Shown piece after piece: positions 7,150 through 15,103 of a stretch of 15,692 bases of DNA. Made by a program: the position numbers and the translations under genes. The notes below the pieces were generated by a model, which had not been told where the DNA came from, did no database searches, and saw only the letters and a list, made by a program, of their open reading frames with translations. The first letter of the stretch is position 1. The number at the start of each line of letters is the position of its first letter. This DNA is from Oscillospiraceae bacterium (lineage in GTDB: Bacteria; Bacillota; Clostridia; Oscillospirales; Oscillospiraceae): NCBI GenBank assembly GCA_020866945.1, contig JAJBVW010000107.1, forward strand, positions 1-15,692, read 5' to 3'.

Positions 7150-8214
7150 TTACTCTCTGATTTTTCTTCCATAGCTGTTCCTGTCCAGCACGGGGGAAAG
7201 CTCGGTCAGGATGTTGGTCATGCTTTTGCTGCCGTAGGGGGCGGTGGGAAATTTCAGGGTGTTGGAGACGCGGTGCGGGAGAGATATGCGCACGGAAGCG
7301 CCCTGGCCGGGGGTGGTATCCAGGATGAGAGCGCCGCCGTGGCGCTGGGCGATGCCCCTTGCGACGTATAGACCCAGGCCGCTGCCGGCGGCGGTATCGG
7401 TCAGGTCTCTTGGGGCGATGCCGGACAGCTTGGCGGGGTCTATGCCGCTGCCGCTGTCCCGCACGGATATGATGAAGCGCTCCCCCTGACGGGTAAGCTC
7501 CATTTCTATTGTGCCGCCGGAGGGCATATGGGCGATGCTGTTGGACAGAAGGTTCAGCAGCATGATTTCGATTTGGTCGGCGTCCAGCATGGTGATGAAG
7601 CTGCCAGGCCCGGCGCGGAAGACGATGGATATATCCTCGCCGGCGAGATGGTTTACCGAGTCGCAGAGATCATAGCATAGCTCTTCCAAATCCTCCGCCT
7701 GTGCGTTGCAGGGCAGAAGGCCCTGCTGGATATTTCTTGCGGCGGTCATATGGTCGTAGGCCCGCTTTATGCGGTAGTAGCTGTGGTAGAGAGCGTGGGT
7801 GTAGTCCTTGAGCTGAAGGCTTTTTTCAGCGCCGGTTCTCGCCACAATGGCGTCGATTGCGAGCTTTGCCGTCATCAGTGAGGCGCCCAGCTCCTCCACA
7901 GGAAGGGGAAGCTGCGAGGCGGAGCTGTTTTCATCCTGGAGCGTGATGCGCGCGAGGGTCAGCTCCTCCTGCCGCGCAATGCTTGCCTCCGCCTGCTGCC
8001 CGTTTAGCTCAAAGGAGGCGATAAAGCGTTCCGACGGGTCAGAGAGAATATAGTCCGGCAAAGCGCGGCTGGCCGGGTCTCCTGGGCGGATGCCCAGAAG
8101 TGTCCCGGTGGCTGGATTGGCGAAGGAGATGAGACCGTCTTTTATACCCAGCACGGCGTCGCGGCTCATCTCAAACAGAGCGCCGAGGGTTTCAGGCTGT
8201 ATATTCATAGTCAT
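7150..8214 (-). CDS. Orphan soluble histidine-kinase-like protein with PAS-like N-terminus
   Basis: A 354-residue cytoplasmic protein with no membrane segment. Residues 8-60 resemble a short PAS domain (phrases VLGIKDGLISFANPATGTLLG). A helical region (about 105-170) occupies the place of the dimerisation domain, but the segment that should carry the phosphoacceptor reads SASQLPLPVEELG, without histidine. The ATPase domain is well kept: N-box DQIEIMLLNLLSNSIAH (213-229) with Asn221 and Asn225, DSGSGI (253-258) and GSGLGLYVARGIAQRHGG (277-294). A conserved-looking tail with ILTELSPVL (335-343) follows the domain. No response regulator adjoins. It could be a degenerate kinase acting as a binding scaffold, or could use an unusual histidine such as His140 or His144. 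The start ATG 8214 has only a weak A/G-rich ribosome site; the in-frame ATG two codons later is an alternative. Confidence 0.85.
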   Translation of the reverse strand: MTMNIQPETLGALFEMSRDAVLGIKDGLISFANPATGTLLGIRPGDPASRALPDYILSDPSERFIASFELNGQQAEASIARQEELTLARITLQDENSSASQLPLPVEELGASLMTAKLAIDAIVARTGAEKSLQLKDYTHALYHSYYRIKRAYDHMTAARNIQQGLLPCNAQAEDLEELCYDLCDSVNHLAGEDISIVFRAGPGSFITMLDADQIEIMLLNLLSNSIAHMPSGGTIEMELTRQGERFIISVRDSGSGIDPAKLSGIAPRDLTDTAAGSGLGLYVARGIAQRHGGALILDTTPGQGASVRISLPHRVSNTLKFPTAPYGSKSMTNILTELSPVLDRNSYGRKIRE

Positions 8215-8261
8215 ACTTTTCTTTTATGAAGGACGATGCGTTACTATTCTTGGATGCTATT

Positions 8262-8290
8262 ATCATAGCAAATCCCCAAAGAAAGGGCAA
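8262..8290 (-). promoter_or_regulatory. Promoter of the orphan kinase-like gene
   Basis: On the minus strand TTGCCC (8290-8285) and TATGAT (8267-8262) are 17 bases apart. Four and five of six bases match the consensus. It lies about 47 bases before the start codon, back to back with the gap promoter. Confidence 0.6.
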
Positions 8291-8379
8291 TCGTTTTTGA
8301 CGAAATTTGAAGATTTTTGCGTACAAAGGCTGCGGGGGAAAATTTTTCTTCCAAACGGGTGTTTGACTAGTAGAAAAAT

Positions 8380-8408
8380 TTGACAAAGATGATATAATAC
8401 ATTAAGAT
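8380..8408 (+). promoter_or_regulatory. gap: Promoter region of the GAPDH gene
   Basis: Two overlapping promoter candidates are visible. One is an extended -10, TGATATAAT (8390-8398), with no good -35. The other pairs a perfect TTGACA (8380-8385) with TAAGAT (8403-8408) at 17 bases. Either leaves a leader of about 55-65 bases before the start codon. The perfect TATAAT in the first makes it slightly preferred. Confidence 0.65.
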
Positions 8409-8468
8409 ACAAGATATAGTCCTGCGCTTTATATGTTTCGCTAATTTTTTAAAATGGAGGGCAACATC

Positions 8469-9479
8469 ATGGTTAAAATTGGCATTAACGGCTTTGGACG
8501 GATCGGGCGTCTTGTGTTCCGCGCCGGGTGCGAGCGGGGCGATGTGGAGTTCGTGGGCGTCAACGCCCCGGATAAGACCCCGGAGCAGCTGGCCCATTCT
8601 CTGAAGTACGACACGGTACACGGGCGTTTCCCCGGCACGGTGGCCTATGATGAGAGTGCGCTCATCGTAAACGGTGTGCGTGTTCCGCTGCTGAACAGCC
8701 GCAAGCCGGCGGAGCTTCCCTGGGGTAAGCTGGGTGCGGAGTACGTTCTCGAATGCACCGGCAAGTTCCTGACCGCCGAGTCTGTTCAGGATCATCTGGA
8801 CGCGGGGGCGCAGGTCGTAGTCCTGTCCGGCCCGTCTAAGGATGATACCCCCATGTTCGTTATGGGCGTGAACAACGAAAAATTCACCCCGGACATCAAG
8901 GTTCTCTCGAACGCCTCCTGCACCACGAACTGCCTGGCGCCGCTCGCGAAGGTCATCAACGACAGCTTCGGCATCGTGGAAGGCCTCATGACCACCATCC
9001 ATGCGGCCACGGCCAGTCAGAACATCGTGGATAACTTCAATAAGAAAAACTGGCGTCTGGCCCGCAGCTGCTTTGACAACATCATCCCCACCAGCACTGG
9101 CGCGGCCAAGGCCGTGGGCAAGGTCATCCCGGAGCTGAAGGGCAAGCTGACCGGCATGGCCATGCGCGTCCCCTGCGGGGATGTGTCCGTGGTAGACCTG
9201 ACCTGCAAGCTGGCGAAGCCCGCCACCTATGAGGAAATCTGCGCCGCTGTGAAGGCTGCGGCGGACGGCCCGATGGCCGACCAGATTCTTTACTGCGACG
9301 AGGAGGTAGTGTCCCAGGACTTCCGCACGGAGCCGCATACCTGCGTGTTTGACTCCAAGGCGGGCATCGCCCTGAACGACACCTTCGTGAAGCTTGTTGC
9401 CTGGTACGACAACGAGTGGGGTTATTCCAACAAGATGCTGGATCTGACAAAATATATTGACACGGTCCGTCATCCCTGA
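8469..9479 (+). CDS. gap: Glyceraldehyde-3-phosphate dehydrogenase, type I
   Basis: This 336-residue glycolytic enzyme oxidises and phosphorylates glyceraldehyde 3-phosphate to 1,3-bisphosphoglycerate in the cytosol. The Rossmann start GINGFGRIGR (5-14), catalytic Cys151 in SNASCTTNCLAP, base His178 in TTIHAATASQ, substrate-site STGAAKAVGKVIPELKGKL (209-227) and C-terminal WYDNEWGYS (312-320) are all present. The start at 8469 has GGAGG 8 bases upstream; an earlier in-frame ATG at 8454 would contain that ribosome site inside the gene and is rejected. Position 33 is Ala (VNAPD), where NAD-specific enzymes carry Asp; several other residues (LLNSRKPAELPW) resemble the NADP-using GapB of Bacillus. 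Cofactor preference is thus open. It stands alone, without pgk or tpi beside it. Confidence 0.97.
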   Translation: MVKIGINGFGRIGRLVFRAGCERGDVEFVGVNAPDKTPEQLAHSLKYDTVHGRFPGTVAYDESALIVNGVRVPLLNSRKPAELPWGKLGAEYVLECTGKFLTAESVQDHLDAGAQVVVLSGPSKDDTPMFVMGVNNEKFTPDIKVLSNASCTTNCLAPLAKVINDSFGIVEGLMTTIHAATASQNIVDNFNKKNWRLARSCFDNIIPTSTGAAKAVGKVIPELKGKLTGMAMRVPCGDVSVVDLTCKLAKPATYEEICAAVKAAADGPMADQILYCDEEVVSQDFRTEPHTCVFDSKAGIALNDTFVKLVAWYDNEWGYSNKMLDLTKYIDTVRHP

Positions 9480-9503
9480 TAAAATACACCTTGCCTCTTG
9501 AGC

Positions 9504-9527
9504 TTAGGGCGGCGCAAGCCGCCCTAA
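9504..9527 (+). terminator. Hairpin after gap, terminator without U tract
   Basis: A perfect 10-base stem TTAGGGCGGC/GCCGCCCTAA closes a GCAA tetraloop, 24 bases after the gap stop codon. The bases that follow (ACCATTGATACG) are not T-rich, so termination may be weak, or the hairpin may protect the transcript end. The GNRA loop gives high stability. Confidence 0.6.
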
Positions 9528-9635
9528 ACCATTGATACGTCACAGATACATCCAAAAGGGCGTCTATTATAAGATGTCCCGGCATATATTCGTTTATCCA
9601 GTCACCGGCACCGCATACTGAATGAAGGAGCGTTT

Positions 9636-11261
9636 ATGTCTGAGAAAAAAGGCCAAAACTTTCTGCATGGCGCAGCCATATACACTGTTGGCATTATCAT
9701 CGTCAAGATACTGGGCGCGATCTATAAGATCCCTCTGGGTAACATCCTGGGCGATGAGGGCTATAACCACTTTGAGCTGACCTATCGGGTCTACAGCGTG
9801 TTTTTAACCATCTCCACCGCTGGTATCCCCATAGCGATGAGCCGCATGATTTCCGAGGCGAACGCCCTGGACAAGGACAGACAGGTCTACAGTATTTTCA
9901 AGATGGGCCTTGCCGCTTTCCTGGGCCTGGGCGCAGTGAGCACGCTTATCATGATGCTGTTCCCGACGGGCCTGGCGTCCCTGGTGGGCGATGTGGAAGC
10001 GGCCCAGTGCATTTTCGTCATGGCTCCCTCTGTGGTGCTGGTGTGCGTAACAGCGGCCTACCGGGGCTATGCACAGGGCTATTCGGATATGATACCCTCT
10101 ACCATATCCCAGATCGTCGAGACCGCCGTGAAGGTGGTGGTCGGCCTTGCCTGCGCCGGTATTCTTTACAAAATGGGCAAGAGCCTGGCAATATGCGCCG
10201 CCGGCGCCATTCTTGGTACCACGGTAAGCTCCCTGGCCGCCATGCTGTATATGCAGGTAGCAGTCCATCGGAAATACCGGGTCAAGCCCACGGCGGAGGC
10301 CACGGATGTTCCCGAACCAAACAGGAAGGTGCTGTGGGATTTGCTGCGCATCGGTATTCCCATCACCATCTCATCCTCTGTGCTTAGCCTTATCCAGCTG
10401 GCTGACTCCGCTATCACGCTCAATCAGCTGCAAAACGCCGCCGGGTATACGGCCCAGGCCGCCTATGTGCTCAACGGAGCCTACGGCAAGGCCATGACGA
10501 TATATAATGTTCCCTCCGCCTTTGTGACACCTTTCACCGCGAGTATTATGCCGGCTGTATCCGCTGCCCGTATGCGGGGAGACAGAAAGGACGCGCACGA
10601 CACGGCTGAGAACGGGCTGCGTATGTGTACCCTGGTGTGTCTGCCAATGGCTGTGGGCATGGCTGTGCTGGCGTGGCCCTGTATGCAGGTGCTTTTCCCG
10701 GATACGGCAAGCCAGGGCGTCATTTTACTCGTGGAGCTTGGCATTACCTGCTATTTCATGACCATGGCGCTCATGACAAACTCTATCCTTTCGGCCAACG
10801 GCAATGAGCGGCTGCCCCTGATTTCCATTCTCTGCGGCGGCGTAGTGAAGGTGATAGTTACCTACGTGCTGGTTGGCAACCCCAATATTAACGTCTACGG
10901 TGGCCCTATCGGAACGGTATGCTGCTATATCGTCATGCTGTCGATAAACCTGGTGTTCATCGCGAAGCATATGGAGCGGCCCATGAATATGGGACGGATA
11001 TTTGGCCGGGCGGGCTTGAGCGCTGGCGTGATGGGCGTGGCCGCCTGGGCCGTGTGGTCCCTGCTCCACGGGCTGATGGGCGGCGTGGAGGCGGTTATTA
11101 TCAACCGTCCCATCAACGTGCTGGTGCCGTTCCTTGTGGCGGTGCTGACTGGCGTGGTGGTATATGTGGTTATGATTATTGCCACGCGGGCCATCACCAT
11201 GGAGGATATGAAGCTTATCCCCAAGGGGGAAAAGCTTGCAAAGCGGCTCCATATTCACTGA
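9636..11261 (+). CDS. Polysaccharide/lipid-linked precursor flippase, SpoVB/YtgP (MurJ-like) family
   Basis: A 541-residue multi-pass membrane protein with about 14 hydrophobic helices. It starts with FLHGAAIYTVGIIIVKILGA (9-28) and the adjacent GAIYKIPLGNILGDEGYNHF region that is characteristic of the Firmicute SpoVB/YtgP branch of the MOP exporter superfamily. Such proteins flip undecaprenyl-linked cell wall or polysaccharide precursors across the membrane. The ribosome site AAGGAG lies 7 bases before the ATG. It precedes mazG, HU and the S4 protein in the same direction, as yabM does in Bacillus, so it is probably the counterpart of YabM, though a vegetative lipid II flippase role cannot be excluded. 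No clear promoter or terminator was found on either side; 68 bases separate it from mazG. Confidence 0.9.
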   Translation: MSEKKGQNFLHGAAIYTVGIIIVKILGAIYKIPLGNILGDEGYNHFELTYRVYSVFLTISTAGIPIAMSRMISEANALDKDRQVYSIFKMGLAAFLGLGAVSTLIMMLFPTGLASLVGDVEAAQCIFVMAPSVVLVCVTAAYRGYAQGYSDMIPSTISQIVETAVKVVVGLACAGILYKMGKSLAICAAGAILGTTVSSLAAMLYMQVAVHRKYRVKPTAEATDVPEPNRKVLWDLLRIGIPITISSSVLSLIQLADSAITLNQLQNAAGYTAQAAYVLNGAYGKAMTIYNVPSAFVTPFTASIMPAVSAARMRGDRKDAHDTAENGLRMCTLVCLPMAVGMAVLAWPCMQVLFPDTASQGVILLVELGITCYFMTMALMTNSILSANGNERLPLISILCGGVVKVIVTYVLVGNPNINVYGGPIGTVCCYIVMLSINLVFIAKHMERPMNMGRIFGRAGLSAGVMGVAAWAVWSLLHGLMGGVEAVIINRPINVLVPFLVAVLTGVVVYVVMIIATRAITMEDMKLIPKGEKLAKRLHIH

Positions 11262-11328
11262 AATAATTTGTGGAAACCGTTGAAAAATCAAGTTTTTTGC
11301 GTTTTACTATTGCAGAGAGAGTAAAAGT

Positions 11329-12126
11329 ATGGTAAATTTTCAATACAAGGACAAATACGACATTCAGGACTATCGCACTATCATGACGCTTCTGCGGGGC
11401 GAGGGCGGCTGTCCCTGGGACAGAGTGCAGACCCACGAGAGCATCCGCCGGAATCTGCTGGAGGAGGCATATGAAGCGGCAGCCGCCATCGACCATCAGG
11501 ACATGGAAAACCTCCAGGAGGAATTGGGCGATCTGCAAATGCAGGTGCTGTTCCATGCGGAGATGGAGGAGGAGCGCGGCGGCTTCACCTTCGACGACGT
11601 TTGCGATATGGCCTGCAAAAAGCTGATACGCCGTCATCCCCATGTGTTCGGCGAGCAGCGGGCCGCGAACGCGGAGGAGGCTCTTTCCAGCTGGGACGAC
11701 GTAAAGCGTCAGGAAAAGCATCAGGCCTCTACTTCTGGCGCCATGGCCGGTATTGCCGACGCCCTGCCCGCCCTTTGGCGCGCGGAAAAAATTCAGTCCA
11801 AGGCCCGGAAGGACGGCTTTGACTGGCCGGGCTGGCACGGCGCGAGGGAAAAGCTCTCCGAGGAGCTGGAGGAGCTGGATCAGGCCATTGCCTCCGGCGA
11901 GGGCGTGGAGGAGGAGCTGGGCGACCTGCTGGCCGCTGCGGTGAATTTGGCGCGTCTGCTGAAAATAGACCCGGAGGCAGCACTGAACGGCTCCTGTGAC
12001 CGTTTCATCTGCCGCTACAGCCGCATGGAGGCGCTGGCTGCGGAGGCGGGACAGACCCTTCCTGACCTTTCTCTGGAGGAGCAGGACAGCCTTTGGCAGC
12101 AGGCCAAGGCGGAGGAAAAAGCGTAA
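11329..12126 (+). CDS. mazG: Nucleoside triphosphate pyrophosphohydrolase MazG
   Basis: A 265-residue cytoplasmic house-cleaning enzyme that hydrolyses NTPs or dNTPs to the monophosphate and pyrophosphate. It has the two tandem MazG modules of the E. coli enzyme (263 residues). The N-terminal module holds GCPWDRVQTHES (27-38), metal-binding Glu45, Glu46 and Glu49 and the EELGDLQMQVLFHAEM segment (64-79). The C-terminal module holds KIQSKARKDGFDWPG (154-168), EELEELDQAI (178-187) and EEELGDLLAAAVNLARLL (194-211). Bacillus YabN carries an extra N-terminal methyltransferase-like domain, which is absent here. The ribosome site is weak (GAGAGAG). The segment before the ATG (11262-11328) holds only a poor promoter-like TTGAAA/TACTAT at 19 bases, so it is most likely cotranscribed with the flippase gene. 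Confidence 0.96.
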   Translation: MVNFQYKDKYDIQDYRTIMTLLRGEGGCPWDRVQTHESIRRNLLEEAYEAAAAIDHQDMENLQEELGDLQMQVLFHAEMEEERGGFTFDDVCDMACKKLIRRHPHVFGEQRAANAEEALSSWDDVKRQEKHQASTSGAMAGIADALPALWRAEKIQSKARKDGFDWPGWHGAREKLSEELEELDQAIASGEGVEEELGDLLAAAVNLARLLKIDPEAALNGSCDRFICRYSRMEALAAEAGQTLPDLSLEEQDSLWQQAKAEEKA

Positions 12127-12230
12127 AACCCACTCAAATCGTAAGGACTTTGCTATCGCGGAATCCCATACAAAGCAAATTTCTATATACCAAAGAGGCG
12201 GAGCACCCGTCAAATTTTAGGAGGTTTATT

Positions 12231-12506
12231 ATGAACAAAGCAGAGCTTGTTGCGGCAGTGGCAGAAAAGTCTGAGCTGTCCAAGAAGGATTGTGAGAAGG
12301 CCATTAACGCCGCGCTGGACGCCATCACTGAGGCGCTGGAGAAGGGCGATAAGGTTCAGCTCGTGGGCTTTGGTGCCTTCGATGTGAAGGAACGCAGCGC
12401 CCGCATTGGCCGCAACCCCAAGACCAAGGAGGAGATCGAGATCCCCGCGTCCAAGGTTCCCCAGTTCAAGGCCGGCAAGGCTCTGAAGGACGCTGTTGCG
12501 AAATAA
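12231..12506 (+). CDS. hup: DNA-binding protein HU
   Basis: The 91-residue histone-like protein compacts and bends nucleoid DNA as a dimer. The start MNKAELVAAVAEKSELSKKD, the turn GFGAFDVKERSARIGRNPKT (46-65) with the beta-arm, and the end PQFKAGKALKDAV are the standard HU pattern, and the length is typical. ATG 12231 follows a strong AGGAGG site 6 bases upstream. The reading frame is open further upstream to 12093, but that part overlaps mazG and has no HU similarity. The 104-base gap after mazG holds an AT-rich TCTATATA but no convincing -35 element, so a private promoter is possible but not shown. Confidence 0.97.
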   Translation: MNKAELVAAVAEKSELSKKDCEKAINAALDAITEALEKGDKVQLVGFGAFDVKERSARIGRNPKTKEEIEIPASKVPQFKAGKALKDAVAK

Positions 12507-12527
12507 TTACCAGAGTGACAAGCGAAC

Positions 12528-12562
12528 GATGCGGCGCGGGGCTTCCGCGCCGCATCGGCTAT
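12528..12562 (+). terminator. Strong hairpin between HU and RqcP genes, partial terminator
   Basis: A perfect 12-base GC-rich stem, GATGCGGCGCGG (12528-12539) with CCGCGCCGCATC (12545-12556), encloses a 5-base loop. Only a short ATTTT follows after GGCT, so read-through into rqcP is likely. Such an element could lower rqcP expression compared with the abundant HU. Confidence 0.65.
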
Positions 12563-12579
12563 TTTGAGGGAGGACGGCT

Positions 12580-12819
12580 ATGCGGCTGGACAAATATCTG
12601 AAGGTATCAAGACTGATAAAACGGCGCACAGTGGCGAACGAGGCCTGCGACGGCGGACGGGTCACAGTGAACGGCGCGCCGGCCAAAGCGTCCCGGGAGG
12701 TAAAGCCCGGGGACGTGATAGAGCTTCGCACCGGGGCCAGAACTGTGAAGGTAGAAGTGCTCTCTATATCGGAAAACACCTCTAAGGCGGACGCTCCCGC
12801 TATGTATAGGGAGCTTTGA
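12580..12819 (+). CDS. rqcP: Ribosome-associated quality control protein RqcP (S4 domain)
   Basis: A 79-residue protein made almost only of an S4 RNA-binding domain: MRLDKYLKVSRLIKRRTVAN at the start, then GGRVTVNGAPAKASREVKPGD (25-45). In Bacillus the homologue (YabO, 86 residues) binds stalled 50S subunits with RqcH and helps add alanine tails to blocked nascent chains. Small size, gene order after mazG and HU, and the basic first helices support this over the larger HslR/YlmH-type S4 proteins. The ribosome site GGGAGG lies 8-10 bases upstream. The following gene starts 3 bases after its stop. Confidence 0.92.
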   Translation: MRLDKYLKVSRLIKRRTVANEACDGGRVTVNGAPAKASREVKPGDVIELRTGARTVKVEVLSISENTSKADAPAMYREL

Positions 12820-12822
12820 GCC

Positions 12823-13419
12823 ATGGAGAACGTCACCATCCGCGCTGTGACGCCGGAGGACGCGGCGGCTCTGCTCGCTATATATGCTCCTTATGTGGAG
12901 AATACCTGCATCTCCTATGAATATGTCCCGCCTACGGCGGAGGAGTTTGCCGGACGCATCGCACGCACGCTGGAGAAGTATCCTTATCTCGCGGCGGAAT
13001 CCGATGGGGAGATTCTGGGCTATGTCTATGCCGGCCCTCTGCACCCCCGGGCGGCCTATGACTGGGCGGTGGAAACCTCCATCTATGTCCGTGAGGATAA
13101 AAAGGGCCTGGGCCTGGGTCGTCTGCTGTATCAGGCGCTGGAGCAAGCTCTGGGGGAACAGGGAATTTTAAACATGAACGCCTGCATTGCCTATCCGCCG
13201 GTGGAGGATGAATATCTGACCCGCAGCAGCGCAAATTTCCATGAGCATATGGGCTTTCGCCTGGTCGGACGGTTTCAGCAGTGCAGCTATAAGTTTGGCC
13301 GGTGGTACGATATGATATGGATGGAAAAACACATCGGCGACCATCTTCCGGCCCAACCCCCCGTGAAGCCATTCCCCGCCGTGCGTGACGCACTGCGGGA
13401 AAAATACGGCATTTTGTGA
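12823..13419 (+). CDS. GNAT N-acetyltransferase, phosphinothricin acetyltransferase-like
   Basis: A 198-residue cytoplasmic enzyme of the Pat/MnaT (YncA) branch of the GNAT superfamily, which transfers acetyl from acetyl-CoA to amino groups of amino-acid-like substrates such as methionine sulfone or phosphinothricin. Motif A with the CoA-binding loop is seen at about 84-105 (TSIYVREDKKGLGLGRLLYQ). Other family signs are IYAPYVENTCISYEY near the start and GRWYDMIWMEKHIG (159-172). About 26 extra residues rich in Pro (PAQPPVKPFP) extend beyond the usual C-terminus. Its ATG follows the rqcP stop by 3 bases, so it is in the same transcript, at the place where yabP often sits in spore formers. True substrate unknown. 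Confidence 0.88.
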   Translation: MENVTIRAVTPEDAAALLAIYAPYVENTCISYEYVPPTAEEFAGRIARTLEKYPYLAAESDGEILGYVYAGPLHPRAAYDWAVETSIYVREDKKGLGLGRLLYQALEQALGEQGILNMNACIAYPPVEDEYLTRSSANFHEHMGFRLVGRFQQCSYKFGRWYDMIWMEKHIGDHLPAQPPVKPFPAVRDALREKYGIL

Positions 13420-13449
13420 GGGCGTAGTCCTCTGAAAACGATATATCGG

Positions 13450-13488
13450 CAAAAAAACAGCGGCGGTCTCAATCGAGGCCGCCGCTGT
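13450..13488 (-). terminator. Terminator of the peptide ABC operon
   Basis: On the minus strand ACAGCGGCGG pairs with CCGCCGCTGT, extended by a G-T pair and CTC/GAG around a 4-base loop, then TTTTTTT. It begins 9 bases after the restored stop codon of the binding-protein gene (13498), which supports the frame-restored end. It also lies at the convergent end of the acetyltransferase gene and might serve that transcript weakly. Confidence 0.92.
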
Positions 13489-13497
13489 GTGGTTGAT

Positions 13498-15058
13498 TTA
13501 GTTTTCGCTTAGCTTATAAAAGTCGTAGCCGTTGGGGTCAAGGCCGGAGAAGCCTGTCAGACCATCACGGATTGCGTAGGCCTTCAGGGATTCAGCCAAC
13601 GGGATTGTTATAGGCTTCGCTGACGAACAGCTGCTGTACTTCCTCATACTTTTCTCTGCGCGCGTCCTCATCCAGGGTCTGACGTGCCTCGAAGAGAAGA
13701 TCGTTCAGCTCATCAGTGACCTCAATGATTGTCAGGCCGGAACCCTGCTTGTAACCGGTGCAGCGGTAATCAGGGTCGGGGATGGAGAGGGAAGAGGCCA
13801 TGATAACGCATTCGCCCTCGGGAACCATGTCATTTTCAAGGCCAATCCATTTTGTGATAACCGTTCCGATGTCATAAATCTCAATGTTCAGGGTAATGCC
13901 AACCTCGTTAAGCTCCGCCTGGATAATTTCCGCCATGCTGGACACAACACTGTCGCTTTCCAAGAGGCAGGTCAGTTCAAGATTTTCTACACCGGCTTCT
14001 TCCAGAAGGGAAATTGACAATTCCGGGTCATATTCATAGCAATCGCAGGAAATATAATATTGGATGCTGCTCGCCATAACACTATCGGCAGTGGAGCCGA
14101 GGACACCCAGACAATGCTCAGCTACAGCGTCTCTGTCTATGGCGTGGGCGATTGCCTGCCGGACTCTCTCGTCCTGGAGCTTTTCGCTGCCATTATACAG
14201 CGTGAAAACATATGTTTCAAAGGTGGGGACAAGATAGAGCTGGGTGTTTGATACTTCGTCATTCTGAATGCGGGTCACATCGTTCTCGGCGAGATCCATG
14301 GCAACGTCGATAGCATCGGTTTCATAGTCGATCATCATGGTGGTAGACTCAGAATAGAACCGCACAACAATCTCGTCGAAATAGCAGGCATCGCCCCAGT
14401 AGGATTCATTCTTTGCGTAGGAAATCGAATAGCCGGATGTCCATTCAGTCAGCTCGTAGGGGCCGGTGCACATAGGCGCAGAAGACATTTGATTTTCGCC
14501 TACTTCTTTGTAATAATCCTCGCTGAGAATCCCGCAGGTGGCCATGATAACCAGACCGCTGGCAGTAGGCTCTGTAAACTTGAATACCACGGTGTAGTCG
14601 TCTTCCACATAGCAGTTTTCGATGTCAATGAAGGAAAGCTTTGAATACGTCTGAGTGGTTTCCTCCATGTATTTCTGGAAGCTGAACAGAACGTCGTTTG
14701 CATCCATTGTGGAGCCGTCGCTGAATTGAACGCCTTCCCGAATCTGGAAAACCAGGGTGGTGTCATCCGTGAACTCCCAAGAGGTTGCCAGGCAGGGGTC
14801 AAGCTCGCCTGTCTCATAGTTGTAGTTCATCAGGGACTCGTAGACAGGAGCCAGGCACAGACCGCCGGTGGCGGAGTTGGGGGGATACAGAGAGTCAGGC
14901 TCGCCGAGGGTGCCTACGGTAAGCGTGGTGGCTCCTGTGGAGCTGCTGGTCTCATTTTCGTCCACTTCTGTAGTGGTGTCACTGCTTCCGCCACCACAGG
15001 CGCTGAGTAAAAGCAGCAGCGCTAATATCAGCGCAAGCACGGACCATCTTTTTTTCAT
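13498..15058 (-). pseudogene. Peptide ABC transporter substrate-binding lipoprotein, frameshifted near 3' end
   Basis: This gene encodes a family 5 solute-binding protein (OppA/DppA type) that captures peptides outside the cell. The signal has a lipobox LLSAC with acylated Cys21, followed by a Ser/Thr-rich linker (to about 45) and the binding domain, with family phrases such as LATSWEFTDDTTLVFQIREG and DERVRQAIAHAIDRDAVA. The intact frame stops at 13592 after 488 residues, just after EAYNNP. Deleting one base from the GGG at 13601-13603 restores the usual NNPLAESLKAYAIRDG and an end in YDFYKLSEN at 13498, giving 519 residues. This may be a real mutation or a sequencing error; only about 32 residues are affected, so the shortened protein might still fold. 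The ribosome site AGGAGG precedes the ATG, 45 bases after the ATPase stop. Confidence 0.85.
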
Positions 15059-15103
15059 GTTGGATTTTCCTCCTCCTGAAGTTAAAAATATATAGTAAAG
15101 GGT

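Noticed and set aside
8410..8455. Rex redox operator before gap
   Set aside because: The AT-rich leader has TTAA-like parts, but no TTGTTAA/TTAACAA palindrome is present.
8367..9473. 368-codon open frame on the minus strand opposite gap
   Set aside because: The GAPDH reading on the other strand is unmistakable, and the antisense translation shows no family features.
11215..12213. 332-codon open frame on the minus strand opposite mazG
   Set aside because: Overlaps fully with a clear MazG protein and spans into two intergenic regions; no start signal or recognisable domain.
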